A stretch of DNA of 64,000 nt from Cellulomonas sp. C5510 (GCF_019797765.1 NZ_CP081862.1:2170001-2234000); one strand, 5' to 3'. Shown: positions 1 to 11,167, counted from the first letter of the stretch. Numbers and translations: made by a program. The notes: generated by a model from the letters alone, not told the origin.

Positions 1-569
1 CCGATCATCGCCAGGATCGCGATGCAGAGCACGACGACCGGGTAGGCCAGGGCAGACTTGATCTGGCCGCGCAGCTTGACCTCGGCCTCGAAGTTCTCGG
101 CCACCGACAGCAGCGACCGCTCGAGGAACCCACCGGTCTCACCCGCACGCACCATGTTGATCATGAGCGGAGGGAAGACTTGTGGGTGCTTCTCGAGCGA
201 GGCCGAGAGCGAGAGGCCGACCTCGACGTCGCTGCGCACCTGCCCGAGGACCTTGGACAGCGCCTTGTTCTCCGTCTGCTCCGCCAGGATGCCGAGGGTC
301 CGGATCAGCGAAAGCCCGGCTGACACCATCGTCGCCATCTGGCGGGAGGTCACTGCCAGGTCCTTGAGGCCTATCCGCGCGCCGAGGCCAGGAATGGTGA
401 TCTCGCGCTGGAGGCCGGTCGTCTGCACCTCGGCGACGGACACGGGCGCGAGGCCCATGCTCTTGAGCCGACGGGCGACCGCAGCCTGGTCGTTGGCGTC
501 GATGCGGCCCTTGACGAGCTTGCCGGAGCGGTCGCGGACCGCGTACTCGAACGTCTTCGTGTCCGCCAT
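1..569 (-). CDS. pilC: type IV pilus inner-membrane platform protein PilC (GspF family), 3' end cut by window edge
   Basis: PilC is the polytopic inner-membrane platform that links the PilB/PilT motors to the growing pilus. The visible N-terminal ~189 residues start MADTKTFEYAVRDRSGK, the usual opening of the GspF/PilC family. They continue through the first cytoplasmic helical domain (SRQMATMVSAGLSLIRTLG, then MINMVRAGETGGFLERSLLS) into the first membrane segment (ALAYPVVVLCIAILAMIG) at the window edge. The ATG at 569 overlaps the pilT stop codon by one base (TGATG), so the two are probably translationally coupled. The C-terminal domain lies outside the window. The family call is firm. Pilus function is inferred from pilT and pilB next door. 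Confidence 0.9.
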   Translation of the reverse strand, partial: MADTKTFEYAVRDRSGKLVKGRIDANDQAAVARRLKSMGLAPVSVAEVQTTGLQREITIPGLGARIGLKDLAVTSRQMATMVSAGLSLIRTLGILAEQTENKALSKVLGQVRSDVEVGLSLSASLEKHPQVFPPLMINMVRAGETGGFLERSLLSVAENFEAEVKLRGQIKSALAYPVVVLCIAILAMI

Positions 570-1963
570 CAGACGCCCGCCTGACCGAAGGCGTCCCCAG
601 CGAACCCGTTGCCGGCACCCATTCCCGCGGCACCCTGGCTCACCCCGGAGAACCGCCCGGTGAGCCGGTTGAAGTCCTCGACGTGGTGCGCGCGCTCCAG
701 ACCGGACTCGTAGGTGATGCGACCCGTCCGCACGAGCTCGGCCAGGTGCTGGTCCATCGTGTGCATGCCGTGCTGCGCGCCGGCCTGCATCGCCGAGTAC
801 ACCTGATAGGTCTTGCCCTCGCGGATGAGGTTCCGGATGGCAGCGGTGGCCACCATGACCTCGGTCGCCACCACGCGCCCCGGCGCATCAGCACGCTTGC
901 ACAGCGTCTGGCTCACCACGCCCTGCAGAGCACCGGCCAGCTGGGTGCGCACCTGCGCCTGCTGGTGCGCCGGGAAGACGTCGATCACACGGTCGATCGT
1001 CTGCGCCGCATCCTGCGTGTGCAGGGTCGCAAAGACCAAGTGCCCGGTCTCCGCAGCGGTGAGCGCGACGGAGATCGTCTCGAGGTCGCGCAGCTCGCCG
1101 ACCAGGATGATGTCCGGGTCTTGGCGCAGCACGTGCTTGAGCGCGGCGGCGAACGAGTGCGTGTCCTCCCCCACCTCTCGCTGGTTGATCAGCGACTTCT
1201 TGTGGCGGTGCAGGAACTCGATCGGATCCTCGACGGTCATGATGTGGTCGGCCCGCGTGCGGTTGGCGAGGTCGATGATCGCAGCAAGAGTCGTCGACTT
1301 GCCGGACCCCGTGGGCCCGGTGACGAGGACGAGCCCGCGCGGGAGGCCGGCGAAGTTGGCGACCACCGGGGGAACGCCCAGCTGCTCCAGCGGCTTGATC
1401 TCGTACGGGATCACCCGGAACGCCGCACCGAGCGACTCGCGTTGCTGGTAGAGGTTGACGCGGAACCGGGCCAGTCCCCGCAGGGAGTAGGAGAGGTCGA
1501 GCTCGAGGTTCGCCTCGAACTTCTCGCGCTGCTTCTGCGTCAGCACCGAGTACAGAGTCCGGCGGAGCGCGTCGGGTTGCAGGACGTCGAAGCCGTCGAG
1601 CGCCTGCAGCGACCCTGCCACGCGCACCGTAGGTGGAGCACCCGAGGTCAGGTGGAGGTCGGAGGCGCCCGCATGGACCATCGCAGCGAGCGCGGCGTCG
1701 ATATCGAGATCGCCCTGATCTCGCTGATAGCCCATTCCCGCACGGCCGACCGAATCGCGCTGTCGGTTGCGGAGGCCCGGCTCTGACGGCCCCCTCGACC
1801 CTTCTGGCACCGACGGTGCGCCCGCAGGCACAGGTCCTCCCGCCGTCCCCGGTGGCCTGCCGAATCCGGTCGTCACGCCCGACATCTCCCGCGGCGACAC
1901 GGGCGGCACCTGAGCCGCGGCGGGCGGAACGGCCCCGTGCACGGCCCCGTAGCCTTCGCTCAC
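569..1963 (-). CDS. pilT: type IV pilus retraction ATPase PilT
   Basis: PilT is the hexameric cytoplasmic ATPase that powers pilus retraction. The 464-residue product has Walker A GPTGSGKST at about 216-224, the Asp box (TVEDPIEFLH), Walker B (DPDIILVGELRD), the His box (GHLVFATLHTQDA) and the PilT-specific C-terminal AIRNLIREGK motif, which separates it from PilB. The first ~76 residues are Pro/Gly/Ala rich and unlike the core. An internal Met at 77 (MGYQRDQGD) is an alternative start that would give a normal-sized PilT. The GTG at 1963 is taken because GGGAG lies upstream. The gene lies 112 bp after pilB and overlaps pilC by one base. Confidence 0.93.
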   Translation of the reverse strand: MSEGYGAVHGAVPPAAAQVPPVSPREMSGVTTGFGRPPGTAGGPVPAGAPSVPEGSRGPSEPGLRNRQRDSVGRAGMGYQRDQGDLDIDAALAAMVHAGASDLHLTSGAPPTVRVAGSLQALDGFDVLQPDALRRTLYSVLTQKQREKFEANLELDLSYSLRGLARFRVNLYQQRESLGAAFRVIPYEIKPLEQLGVPPVVANFAGLPRGLVLVTGPTGSGKSTTLAAIIDLANRTRADHIMTVEDPIEFLHRHKKSLINQREVGEDTHSFAAALKHVLRQDPDIILVGELRDLETISVALTAAETGHLVFATLHTQDAAQTIDRVIDVFPAHQQAQVRTQLAGALQGVVSQTLCKRADAPGRVVATEVMVATAAIRNLIREGKTYQVYSAMQAGAQHGMHTMDQHLAELVRTGRITYESGLERAHHVEDFNRLTGRFSGVSQGAAGMGAGNGFAGDAFGQAGV

Positions 1964-2075
1964 CTGTCGGCTCCCTTCGTGCCTGCGCGCCGGATGCGGC
2001 TCCGCATCCCCTCATCGGTGCTCTTCAGCGGATTCTTGAGTCCTGAACGGCCGGTCCACCCGGACGCCGGTCCGT

Positions 2076-3749
2076 TCACGCGACCACCCGCAGGATCTCC
2101 TCGATCGAGGTCTGCCCCAGCACGACCTTCTGCCACCCGTCGTCGCGCAGCGTGATCATCCCCTGCTCCCGCGCCGTCGCCGCGATCTCGGCGGACGACG
2201 ACCGCGCGACGGCGTGCCGCTCGATGTCCTCGGTGACGCGCATGACCTCGTGCAGCGCGACGCGCCCCCGGTACCCGGTCCGGGAGCACGCGACGCACCC
2301 CTCGGGCCGGAACAGCTCGGGCAGCGCCTCCCCCGGCACCCACGGGAACCGCGCCGAGATGAGCTCCGTCTCCGTGGGGACGTAGGGCTCCTTGCACTTC
2401 TCGCACAGCCGCCGCGCGAGCCGCTGGGCGACGACGGCGTCCAGCGCCGACCCGACGAGGAACGGCTCGATCCCCATCTCCACGAGCCGCGTCACCGCGG
2501 ACGGCGCGTCGTTGGTGTGCAGCGTCGACAGCACCAGGTGGCCCGTGAGCGCGGCCTCGATGGCGATCTGCGCGGTCTCGTGGTCGCGGATCTCTCCGAG
2601 GAGGACGACGTCGGGGTCGGACCGCAGGATGGAGCGCAGCGCGCCGGCGAACGTGAGGCCGGCCTTCGGGTTGACCTGCACCTGGTTGATGCCGGCGAGC
2701 CGGTACTCGACGGGGTCCTCGACGGTGATGACGTTGATCTCGGGCCGGGAGACGGCGTTCAGCGTCGCGTACAGCGTCGTGGACTTGCCCGAACCGGTGG
2801 GGCCGGTGACGAGGATCATGCCGTAGGGCTTGGTGTACGCCTCGCGGTAGGTGGCGTAGTTGTGCTCGAGGAACGCGAGGTCACGCAGGTCGAGCGACGC
2901 CGTCGAGTTGTCGAGGATGCGCATGACGATCTTCTCGCCCCACACGGTGGGCAGCGTCGCGACGCGGAGGTCGATCTTGCGGCCGTTGTGCGTCACCGAC
3001 ATGCGGCCGTCCTGCGGCTTGCGCCGCTCGGCGATGTCGATGTCCGACAGGATCTTCACCCGCGAGATCACGCCGCCCTGGATCTGCTTCGGGGAGCGCT
3101 GCATCTCGTGCAGCACGCCGTCGATGCGGTACCGGACGCGCAGGTCGTGCTCGGTGGGCTCGATGTGGATGTCCGACGCGCGGTCGGAGATCGCCTGGGT
3201 GACGAGCAGGTTGACGTACCGGACGATCGGGGCGTCGTCCTCGACGACGTCGCCGACCCTCGACAGGTCGACGTCCTGCGGCGCCTGCTCCTCCTCGAAC
3301 GCCGAGGACAGGTCCTCCATCTCGCCGTCCGCGCGGCAGAACCGGTCGATCGCCCGCGTGAGGTTCTCGAACGTCGCGACGATCGGCAGCACCGTCATCC
3401 CCGACACCGTCCGCACGTCGTCCACCGCGACGACGTTGCCGGGGTCCGCGGTGGCCAGCACCAGCGCGCCCTCCTGGAACGCCACCGGCAGCACCGTGTA
3501 GCGCCGGCACAGCGCCGCGGGGACCATGGACACCGCGGCGCGGTCCACCGGGTAGTCGTCGAGGTCGACGAACGCCATGCCGACCTGCCGTGCGAGCGCC
3601 GCCACGAGCTGGCCCTCGGTGAGCACCCCGATCTCGACCAGCGTGCGGCCGAGCGACTGCCCGCGCACCAGCTGCTCGTCCAGGGCGGCCATCAGCTGCG
3701 CCTCGGTGACCAGCCCCTCGTCCAGCAGGATCTCGCCGAGCTGCTTCAC
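2076..3749 (-). CDS. pilB: type IV pilus assembly ATPase PilB (GspE family)
   Basis: PilB is the extension motor that polymerises pilins. The 557 residues comprise an N-terminal GspE-N/MshEN-type domain (about 1-140), a linker, and the ATPase core. The core has the Asp/Arg region (ASDIHIEP, 191-198), Walker A GPTGSGKST (316-324), Walker B (DPDVVLLGEIRD) and the His box (GHLVLSTLHTNDA). The family's tetracysteine zinc site is present as CEKC plus CVAC near the C-terminus, which marks PilB rather than PilT. The start is the GTG at 3749 with AAGGGAC upstream. That Shine-Dalgarno lies inside a strong inverted repeat (separate entry). pilT follows 112 bp downstream. Confidence 0.94.
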   Translation of the reverse strand: MKQLGEILLDEGLVTEAQLMAALDEQLVRGQSLGRTLVEIGVLTEGQLVAALARQVGMAFVDLDDYPVDRAAVSMVPAALCRRYTVLPVAFQEGALVLATADPGNVVAVDDVRTVSGMTVLPIVATFENLTRAIDRFCRADGEMEDLSSAFEEEQAPQDVDLSRVGDVVEDDAPIVRYVNLLVTQAISDRASDIHIEPTEHDLRVRYRIDGVLHEMQRSPKQIQGGVISRVKILSDIDIAERRKPQDGRMSVTHNGRKIDLRVATLPTVWGEKIVMRILDNSTASLDLRDLAFLEHNYATYREAYTKPYGMILVTGPTGSGKSTTLYATLNAVSRPEINVITVEDPVEYRLAGINQVQVNPKAGLTFAGALRSILRSDPDVVLLGEIRDHETAQIAIEAALTGHLVLSTLHTNDAPSAVTRLVEMGIEPFLVGSALDAVVAQRLARRLCEKCKEPYVPTETELISARFPWVPGEALPELFRPEGCVACSRTGYRGRVALHEVMRVTEDIERHAVARSSSAEIAATAREQGMITLRDDGWQKVVLGQTSIEEILRVVA

Positions 3750-3754
3750 CCCGT

Positions 3755-3799
3755 GTCCCTTCGTCCCGGGCGCAGGTCGTGCACCTGCCCCGAAGGGAC
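3755..3799 (-). promoter_or_regulatory. nested inverted repeat over the pilB ribosome binding site
   Basis: Outer arms GTCCCTTCG (3755-3763) and CGAAGGGAC (3791-3799) are perfectly complementary. They enclose a second perfect pair, GCAGGT (3772-3777) and ACCTGC (3783-3788). In the pilB transcript the proximal outer arm contains the AAGGGAC Shine-Dalgarno, so the folded RNA would hide it. It could equally be a terminator for aroE, which ends 71 bp upstream of it, although no U tract follows. Confidence 0.5.
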
Positions 3800-3869
3800 C
3801 ATCGGCAGGAGGGCGGGGGGAGATGAGGGACCGTCGGGCACCGGCGCGCCCGGCGGGTCCCCGGGCGGC

Positions 3870-4769
3870 TCAGCCCGCGGGCGCCTCAAGGGCCTCGCCG
3901 AGCGCGGCGGCCATCGCGTCGAGCGGCCCGGGACGTCCCGTCATGAGGCGCACCTGCTCGACGGCCTGGTGCAGCAGCATCCGCTCCCCCGGCACGGCGA
4001 CGCCGCCCCGGGTCTCCCACGCGTCCGCCAGCGCGGTGCGGCGCGGGTCGTACGCGACGTCGAGCAGCACGCCGGGCGCTGCGCCGGCTCCGGCGCCCGC
4101 ACCGGCGCCCGCGAGCTCCGCCGCCAGCCCGTCCGCGGCGTGCGGCGGTAGCGTCGACACCACGAGGTCGGCCCGCGCCAGGGCGCCCACCGCCTCCGTG
4201 AGGGGCCGGAGCACCGGCTCGACACCCATCCGGTGCGCGGCCCGCGCGAGCCCGCCGGTGCGCCCGATCGAGCGCACGAGCACGACCGGCGTGGTGCAGC
4301 CGAGCTCCGCCAGGGCGGCCAGCGTCGACGCCGCGGTGGCGCCCGCCCCCAGGACGACGGCGGTTCGCCCCCCGGTGGGTGGGACCGCCGCCTGCCCGCG
4401 CACGGCGAGCCCCTCGGTGAGCGCCGCGACGATGCCGTGCACGTCCGTGTTGGCACCCGTGAGGACCGGGCGCCGGCCACCGGGCTGCACGAGCACGGTG
4501 TTGACCGCCCCGACCACGCCCGCGAGCGGCTCGACGTGGTCGAGCAGCGGCATGACGGCCTGCTTGAGCGGCATCGTCACGCTGAGCCCCGCCCAGCTGT
4601 CGTCGAGCGCCGCGACGAACCCGGGCAGGGCGTCCTCCGTGACGTCGACCGCGTCGTAGCGCCAGCCCTCCAGGCCGAGCGCCGCGTACGCGGCCCGGTG
4701 CAGCCGGGGCGACAGGGAGTGCGCGACCGGGTGGCCCAGGACGGCCGCCCGGCGGGGAGCGGTCGTCAC
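3870..4769 (-). CDS. aroE: shikimate dehydrogenase AroE
   Basis: Shikimate dehydrogenase catalyses NADPH-dependent reduction of 3-dehydroshikimate to shikimate in aromatic amino-acid synthesis. The 299-residue product has the substrate motif SLSPRLHRAAY near the N-terminus, the catalytic-lysine region (SVTMPLKQAV), GANTD, the nucleotide-binding loop GAGATAAS and the C-terminal LHQAVEQVRLMTG. A Gly-Ala repeat (AGAGAGAGAG) lies in a loop near residue 230. The GTG at 4769 is chosen because it overlaps the mltG stop in the sequence GTGA. The open frame extends upstream but loses AroE similarity there. It ends a ruvX-mltG-aroE chain that is common in actinobacteria. Confidence 0.93.
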   Translation of the reverse strand: MTTAPRRAAVLGHPVAHSLSPRLHRAAYAALGLEGWRYDAVDVTEDALPGFVAALDDSWAGLSVTMPLKQAVMPLLDHVEPLAGVVGAVNTVLVQPGGRRPVLTGANTDVHGIVAALTEGLAVRGQAAVPPTGGRTAVVLGAGATAASTLAALAELGCTTPVVLVRSIGRTGGLARAAHRMGVEPVLRPLTEAVGALARADLVVSTLPPHAADGLAAELAGAGAGAGAGAAPGVLLDVAYDPRRTALADAWETRGGVAVPGERMLLHQAVEQVRLMTGRPGPLDAMAAALGEALEAPAG

Positions 4770-5929
4770 TGGTTCGCGGCCTGCCACTCCCGCAGCTCGT
4801 CCACGTAGGTCTGGTGCTCCGCGAACGTCTCCGAGAACTTGGTCTCCCCCGTGTCGAGGTTCACCGTCGCCCAGTACAGCCACGGCCCGTCGGCGGGGTG
4901 CAGCACCGCGTCGATGGAGGCCTCGCCGGGTGAGGCGATCGGCGTCGGCGGCAGGCCCAGCACCTTGTACGAGTTGTACGGGTTGTACGGCGGCTGGGCG
5001 TCGCGGGTGTCGGCGTACGTGAGGTCCGCGCCGGACTTGCCGAGCCCGTACGCCACGATCGCGTCGATCTGCAGCGGCATCTCGATGTCCAGCCGGTTCT
5101 GGATCGCGCGGGCCATCTTCGGCCGGTCCTCGTCGAGCTTGCCCTCGCGCTCGACGATCGACGCCTTGTTCAGCACCGTCTCCCACTGGTCCTGCGGGAC
5201 CTGCTTCTCGGTGAGCACCGCGACGGTGCGCGCGACCATCTGCGACAGCACCTCGGTGGCGCTCGTGCCGGGCTCGATCTCGTAGGTCGCGGGGAACAGC
5301 CAGCCCTCGACGTTGCCGTTCGCCTCCGCCGGCAGCCCGATCGCGGCGGTGTCGGCCGCGGCTGCCTCCAGGTCCTCCACGGGGATGGTCGCGATCTCGT
5401 ACACGCGCTGGTAGATCTGCTGCGCGGTGTAGCCCTCAGGGATCGTCACGCGGTTGGACACGCGGTTCTCCGCGTCGAGCAGCGCGTTGACGGCGTCGCT
5501 GGCCTTCATCTCGAGCTGCAGCGCGTACGTGCCGGGCTGGATCGACTGCGCGTTCGGGTTCGTCGCGTACGCGTCGGAGAACGCGCGCGCGGTCGCGACC
5601 ACGCCCGCCTCGGCCAGGGTCTGCCCGATCGCACCGCCGGTGTCGCCGGACGCGACGGTCACCTGGACCTCGCCGCTGCCGGGACCCGGGTAGTCCTGGA
5701 CGGTCTGCTCGGCGTCGTCGCCGGAGAACAGCCCACCGACCACGCTCCAGACGACGAACGCGGCGCCGCCGACGAGGGCAAGGGCGAGCACGAGGACGAC
5801 GACGGAGCGCCGACGGCGCGTCTTGCGCTGCCGGACGTGCTGCTCCTTCGTGTCCCTGCGGGAGCGGCGCGAGGGCGGGGGGGCCTCGCCGTGCTCCTGC
5901 TCCGGAGCCCCGAGGAAGAGGTCACTCAC
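4766..5929 (-). CDS. mltG: endolytic murein transglycosylase MltG
   Basis: MltG (YceG-like) cleaves nascent peptidoglycan glycan strands and is thought to set chain length at the membrane. The 387 residues comprise a charged cytoplasmic N-terminus (Arg/Lys-rich, 20-42), one membrane helix (about 43-68, SVVVLVLALALVGGAAFVVW), a LysM-like region and the catalytic domain. The conserved ASIVEREG motif supplies the catalytic glutamate, followed by the conserved tail NPYNSYKVLGLPPTPIASPG. The start overlaps the ruvX stop by 4 nt and the stop overlaps the aroE start by 4 nt, so the three are very likely co-translated. Confidence 0.94.
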   Translation of the reverse strand: MSDLFLGAPEQEHGEAPPPSRRSRRDTKEQHVRQRKTRRRRSVVVLVLALALVGGAAFVVWSVVGGLFSGDDAEQTVQDYPGPGSGEVQVTVASGDTGGAIGQTLAEAGVVATARAFSDAYATNPNAQSIQPGTYALQLEMKASDAVNALLDAENRVSNRVTIPEGYTAQQIYQRVYEIATIPVEDLEAAAADTAAIGLPAEANGNVEGWLFPATYEIEPGTSATEVLSQMVARTVAVLTEKQVPQDQWETVLNKASIVEREGKLDEDRPKMARAIQNRLDIEMPLQIDAIVAYGLGKSGADLTYADTRDAQPPYNPYNSYKVLGLPPTPIASPGEASIDAVLHPADGPWLYWATVNLDTGETKFSETFAEHQTYVDELREWQAANQ

Positions 5930-6552
5930 TCCGCTGTCCCTTCGGTGTGTCCTGCCTGACCTGCGTCCCCCAGACCCCCCTGGCGCCGACCCGGGGCGTC
6001 CTCCGTGCGGGTCGCCGTGACCCGCTCACCGGGCCGGCGGCCCGAGGAACGCTCCGCGTCCAACGCGGTCTGCAGGATGACGACGGCGGCCGCCTGGTCG
6101 ACCACCGCGCGATGACGACGACCCGACCGGCCGGACGCGTGCAGCGCCTGGTGAGCGCTCACCGTGCTCATGCGCTCGTCGACCAGCCGCACCGGGACCG
6201 GCGCGACAGCCGTCGCCAGCGTCCCAGCGTACGCGCGCGCGGCCTGTGCCGCAGCGCCTTCCGTGCCGGACAGGTGCCGCGGCAGGCCGACGTAGACGGC
6301 CGCGGCGGCCCGCTCGGCCACCTCCGCGACGACCTGCGCGAGGTCGAGGGGCAGGTCACCGGGGGCGGGACGACGCGTGTCGCGTGCGAGCGTGGCGACC
6401 GGCGTGGCGACGAGGCCGTCCGGGTCGCTGGCCGCGAGGCCGACCCGCACGGAGCCCACGTCGACGGCCAGGCGCGCGCCCCGGACCACCACGTCGGCGT
6501 CCGGGACCTCGTCGTCCCCCGGCGCGCGGCCCGAGCCGTGCACGCCGGCCAC
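5926..6552 (-). CDS. ruvX: Holliday junction resolvase-like nuclease RuvX (YqgF)
   Basis: This RNase-H-fold YqgF family protein is linked to pre-16S rRNA 5' maturation and, by fold, to Holliday junction resolution. The 208-residue product has the first catalytic aspartate in LAVDVGSVRVGLA, the conserved DERMST motif and the late VDQAAAVVILQ helix. About 28 N-terminal residues precede the fold, and the C-terminal tail is polar. The GTG start lies 5 nt after the alaS stop, placing it in the conserved alaS-ruvX-mltG-aroE order. The precise biochemical role in actinobacteria is not fixed by sequence. Confidence 0.88.
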   Translation of the reverse strand: MAGVHGSGRAPGDDEVPDADVVVRGARLAVDVGSVRVGLAASDPDGLVATPVATLARDTRRPAPGDLPLDLAQVVAEVAERAAAAVYVGLPRHLSGTEGAAAQAARAYAGTLATAVAPVPVRLVDERMSTVSAHQALHASGRSGRRHRAVVDQAAAVVILQTALDAERSSGRRPGERVTATRTEDAPGRRQGGLGDAGQAGHTEGTAE

Positions 6553-6557
6553 CCCGC

Positions 6558-9254
<2,697 letters not shown>

Positions 9255-9276
9255 GGTGTCCTCTGCAGTGTCGGTG

Positions 9277-9295
9277 GGCGGGACCGCGTCCCGCC
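9277..9295 (-). promoter_or_regulatory. hairpin in the alaS leader
   Basis: Perfect arms GGCGGGAC (9277-9284) and GTCCCGCC (9288-9295) with a 3-nt loop lie just upstream of the alaS Shine-Dalgarno and downstream of the predicted -10. It may affect leader stability or act as an attenuator. No U tract follows, so simple termination is not supported. Confidence 0.35.
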
Positions 9296-9349
9296 GCTGT
9301 CGTGCTCAGCGTCGCGCCGGCCCGGGGTGTTCCCGTCCGGCCGGGGAGC

Positions 9350-9355
9350 AGCCTA
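9350..9355 (-). promoter_or_regulatory. candidate -10 box for alaS
   Basis: On the minus strand the hexamer is TAGGCT, matching the actinobacterial TANNNT -10 consensus. It would start transcription about 90 nt before the alaS ATG. No convincing -35 was found, so this rests on the -10 alone. Confidence 0.4.
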
Positions 9356-9373
9356 GGGGGCTGCGGGCCGTCG

Positions 9374-9856
9374 TCAGTAGAACGAGTACGGCACGTCGCC
9401 GTCCTCGTCCTCCGGGTCCTCGGTGGGCTCCTCGGCCCAGCCGCGACGGGCGCGGGCCTCGCGGGCGGCCGACCGGGCCTCGGGGTCGTGGTGCCAGGCC
9501 GGCGGCACGGCACCGCCGTCGTCCGACGTGGTCGCGCGCCGCGCAGCGCGCTCGGCCCGCAGGGCGTCCACGTCCACGTCGCCGACGAGGTCGTGCCGCA
9601 GCTGCGCCTCGCGCTCCGCCATGCCGGCCCGCAGCTCCCGCCGGGCGTCGGCGAGCGAGCGGACCGCGCCGGCGGTGGTCGCCCCGGCCCGGAAGGCGGT
9701 GCGCGCGGCCTGGGCCGCCAGGGCGGCGGCCCCGAGGGAGCCGTCCGCGGCCGGGGCCGCGTCGCGCGCAGCCCCCGGGGTGTCCAGCAGCCCCAGGCGG
9801 CGCGCACCGGCGACGGCCACGGCCGCCCCGACGCCGACCCAGAACAGCCGTCTCAT
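9374..9856 (-). CDS. small predicted membrane-associated protein, DUF6167-like
   Basis: This 160-residue protein of unknown function opens MRRLFWVGVGAAVAVAGARRLG, a short hydrophobic N-terminal segment that is probably a membrane anchor. It continues with an Ala/Arg-rich helical region (60-115) and an acidic tail ending DVPYSFY. It overlaps the upstream DUF948 gene by 4 nt (ATGA) and lies 119 bp before alaS. Similar small proteins sit between rpsD and alaS in many actinobacteria, which is why the DUF6167 label is suggested. The role is not known and I do not assign one. Confidence 0.7.
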   Translation of the reverse strand: MRRLFWVGVGAAVAVAGARRLGLLDTPGAARDAAPAADGSLGAAALAAQAARTAFRAGATTAGAVRSLADARRELRAGMAEREAQLRHDLVGDVDVDALRAERAARRATTSDDGGAVPPAWHHDPEARSAAREARARRGWAEEPTEDPEDEDGDVPYSFY

Positions 9857-10215
9857 CGCGCCGACCGGCCCTTGCCGAGCCCCGACAGCGCGCGCCGGAC
9901 GCCGTAGCTGAAGGCCGCGACCTTGATCATCGGCCCGCCGACGGTCGCCGCGAACAGCGAGGTGAGCGCCGAGACGTTCTGCGTGACCTGCGCCGCGGAG
10001 GTCGTGATCGCGTCCACGCGCTCGAGCTGGGTGTTGGTCGCGGACACGGTCGTCGCCGCCTCGTCGAGGATCGGCACGGTGTGCTCGGTGATCTCCCGGA
10101 CGGACGTGCGGGTCTCGTCCAGCACCCGGCCGAGCTTCACCAGCGGCACGGCGAGCGCGCCGACCAGCAGCACGAAGGCGGTGGCCGCGATCAGCCCCGC
10201 GATGTCTCCCAGCAT
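9853..10215 (-). CDS. DUF948 domain-containing membrane protein
   Basis: This 120-residue protein has an N-terminal membrane helix (IAGLIAATAFVLLVGALAVPL, about residues 5-25). A heptad-like helix follows with many Thr/Val positions (LDETRTSVREITEHTVPILDEAATT), as in DUF948 proteins related to methyl-accepting coiled coils. The C-terminus is basic (RRALSGLGKGRSAR). The ATG at 10215 is preceded by AGAAGGG. It overlaps the next gene by 4 nt, so the pair is probably co-translated. An envelope location is inferred; the function is unknown. Confidence 0.75.
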   Translation of the reverse strand: MLGDIAGLIAATAFVLLVGALAVPLVKLGRVLDETRTSVREITEHTVPILDEAATTVSATNTQLERVDAITTSAAQVTQNVSALTSLFAATVGGPMIKVAAFSYGVRRALSGLGKGRSAR

Positions 10216-10295
10216 GGCCAGCCCTTCTGCGTCGTGTCGGCGCCGTGCGGCGTCACCGGAACCCTACCGGGAGCGGCGCGGCGGCCCCGGGACGG

Positions 10296-10344
10296 CCGCG
10301 ACGCCCCGCACACGGTCCCTGTCGGGCGGTGCGGGGCGTCGCGG
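10296..10344 (-). terminator. terminator hairpin downstream of rpsD
   Basis: A 16-bp perfect inverted repeat (arms 10296-10311 and 10329-10344, 17-nt loop) lies 17 bp past the rpsD stop codon. There is no U tract, which is usual for actinobacterial GC-rich terminators. It isolates rpsD from the DUF948 gene. Confidence 0.75.
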
Positions 10345-10361
10345 TCGGTGTCGCGGGTGCG

Positions 10362-10988
10362 TCAGCGGGCGTAGTACTCGACGACCAGCTGGACCTCGCA
10401 CGTGATCGGCACCTCGGCACGCTTCGGGCGGCGCGTCAGCACAGCCGAGAGCTTCTCGAGCTGCACGTCCAGGTAGCCCGGGACGGCCGGCAGCACGTCG
10501 CGGTGCGCGCCGGCGGCGGCGACCTGGAACGGCACCGTCGTCTGCGACTTCGGCTTGATCTGGAGGGTCTGGCCCTCCTTCACACGGAACGACGGGCGGT
10601 CCACGATCTTGCCGTCGACGAGCACGTGGCGGTGCACGACCACCTGGCGGGCCTGCAGGATGGTGCGGGCGAAGCCGGCGCGGAGCACCAGCGCGTCCAG
10701 GCGGGTCTCGAGGTCCTCGACGAGGGCCTCACCGGTCAGGCCCGGGGCCTTGCGGGCGGCCTCGTAGGCGCGGGCCAGCTGCTTCTCGCGCAGCGCGTAC
10801 TGGGCGCGCAGACGCTGCTTCTCGCGCAGGCGCACGGCGTAGTCGGACTCGGTGCGGCGGCGGGCGCGGCCGTGCTCGCCGGGCGGGTAGGGGCGCTTCT
10901 CGAAGTGCTTGACGGCCTTCGGCGTCAGCGCGAGGCCCAGGGCGCGCGAGAGGCGCACCTGGCGGCGCGAACGGGTCACGTTGCTCAC
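10362..10988 (-). CDS. rpsD: 30S ribosomal protein S4
   Basis: S4 binds 16S rRNA and nucleates 30S assembly. The 208-residue product has the usual length and an N-terminal RSRRQVRLSRALG region. There is no CxxC zinc motif, so this is the zinc-independent (C-) form. The S4 RNA-binding domain carries RLDALVLRAGFARTILQARQ and the VHRHVLVDGKIVDRPSF signature. The GTG start at 10988 has GGAAG upstream. It is transcribed alone: a promoter lies at 11138-11167 and a strong terminator follows. The ~145-nt leader could host S4 autoregulation, but I see no recognised S4 leader fold. Confidence 0.96.
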   Translation of the reverse strand: MSNVTRSRRQVRLSRALGLALTPKAVKHFEKRPYPPGEHGRARRRTESDYAVRLREKQRLRAQYALREKQLARAYEAARKAPGLTGEALVEDLETRLDALVLRAGFARTILQARQVVVHRHVLVDGKIVDRPSFRVKEGQTLQIKPKSQTTVPFQVAAAGAHRDVLPAVPGYLDVQLEKLSAVLTRRPKRAEVPITCEVQLVVEYYAR

Positions 10989-11137
10989 AGTGTTCTTCCT
11001 GTCGTTCGATCACGGCACACCCGGGCGCGGGAGGTTCCGCGGCGGGCGTGGGGCCGACCTTCGTGCCGGAGCCGCTCGGGAGCGGCGGTGGCTGGCTAGG
11101 GCCCCAGGCGCGTCCGGTGAACCCGGACGACCGGTCG

Positions 11138-11167
11138 ACTCTACCGGCTCGGACGCCCTGCGCCTAA
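11138..11167 (-). promoter_or_regulatory. rpsD promoter (-35 TTAGGC, -10 TAGAGT)
   Basis: On the minus strand TTAGGC (11162-11167) and TAGAGT (11138-11143) are 18 bp apart. The arrangement nearly matches the yajC promoter (TTAGGA-18-TAGACT). It would give a leader of about 145 nt before the rpsD GTG. Confidence 0.55.

Noticed and set aside
10989..11137. S4 autoregulatory leader for rpsD
   Set aside because: The leader is long enough, but I could not find a conserved S4-binding pseudoknot; claiming it would need a covariance search.
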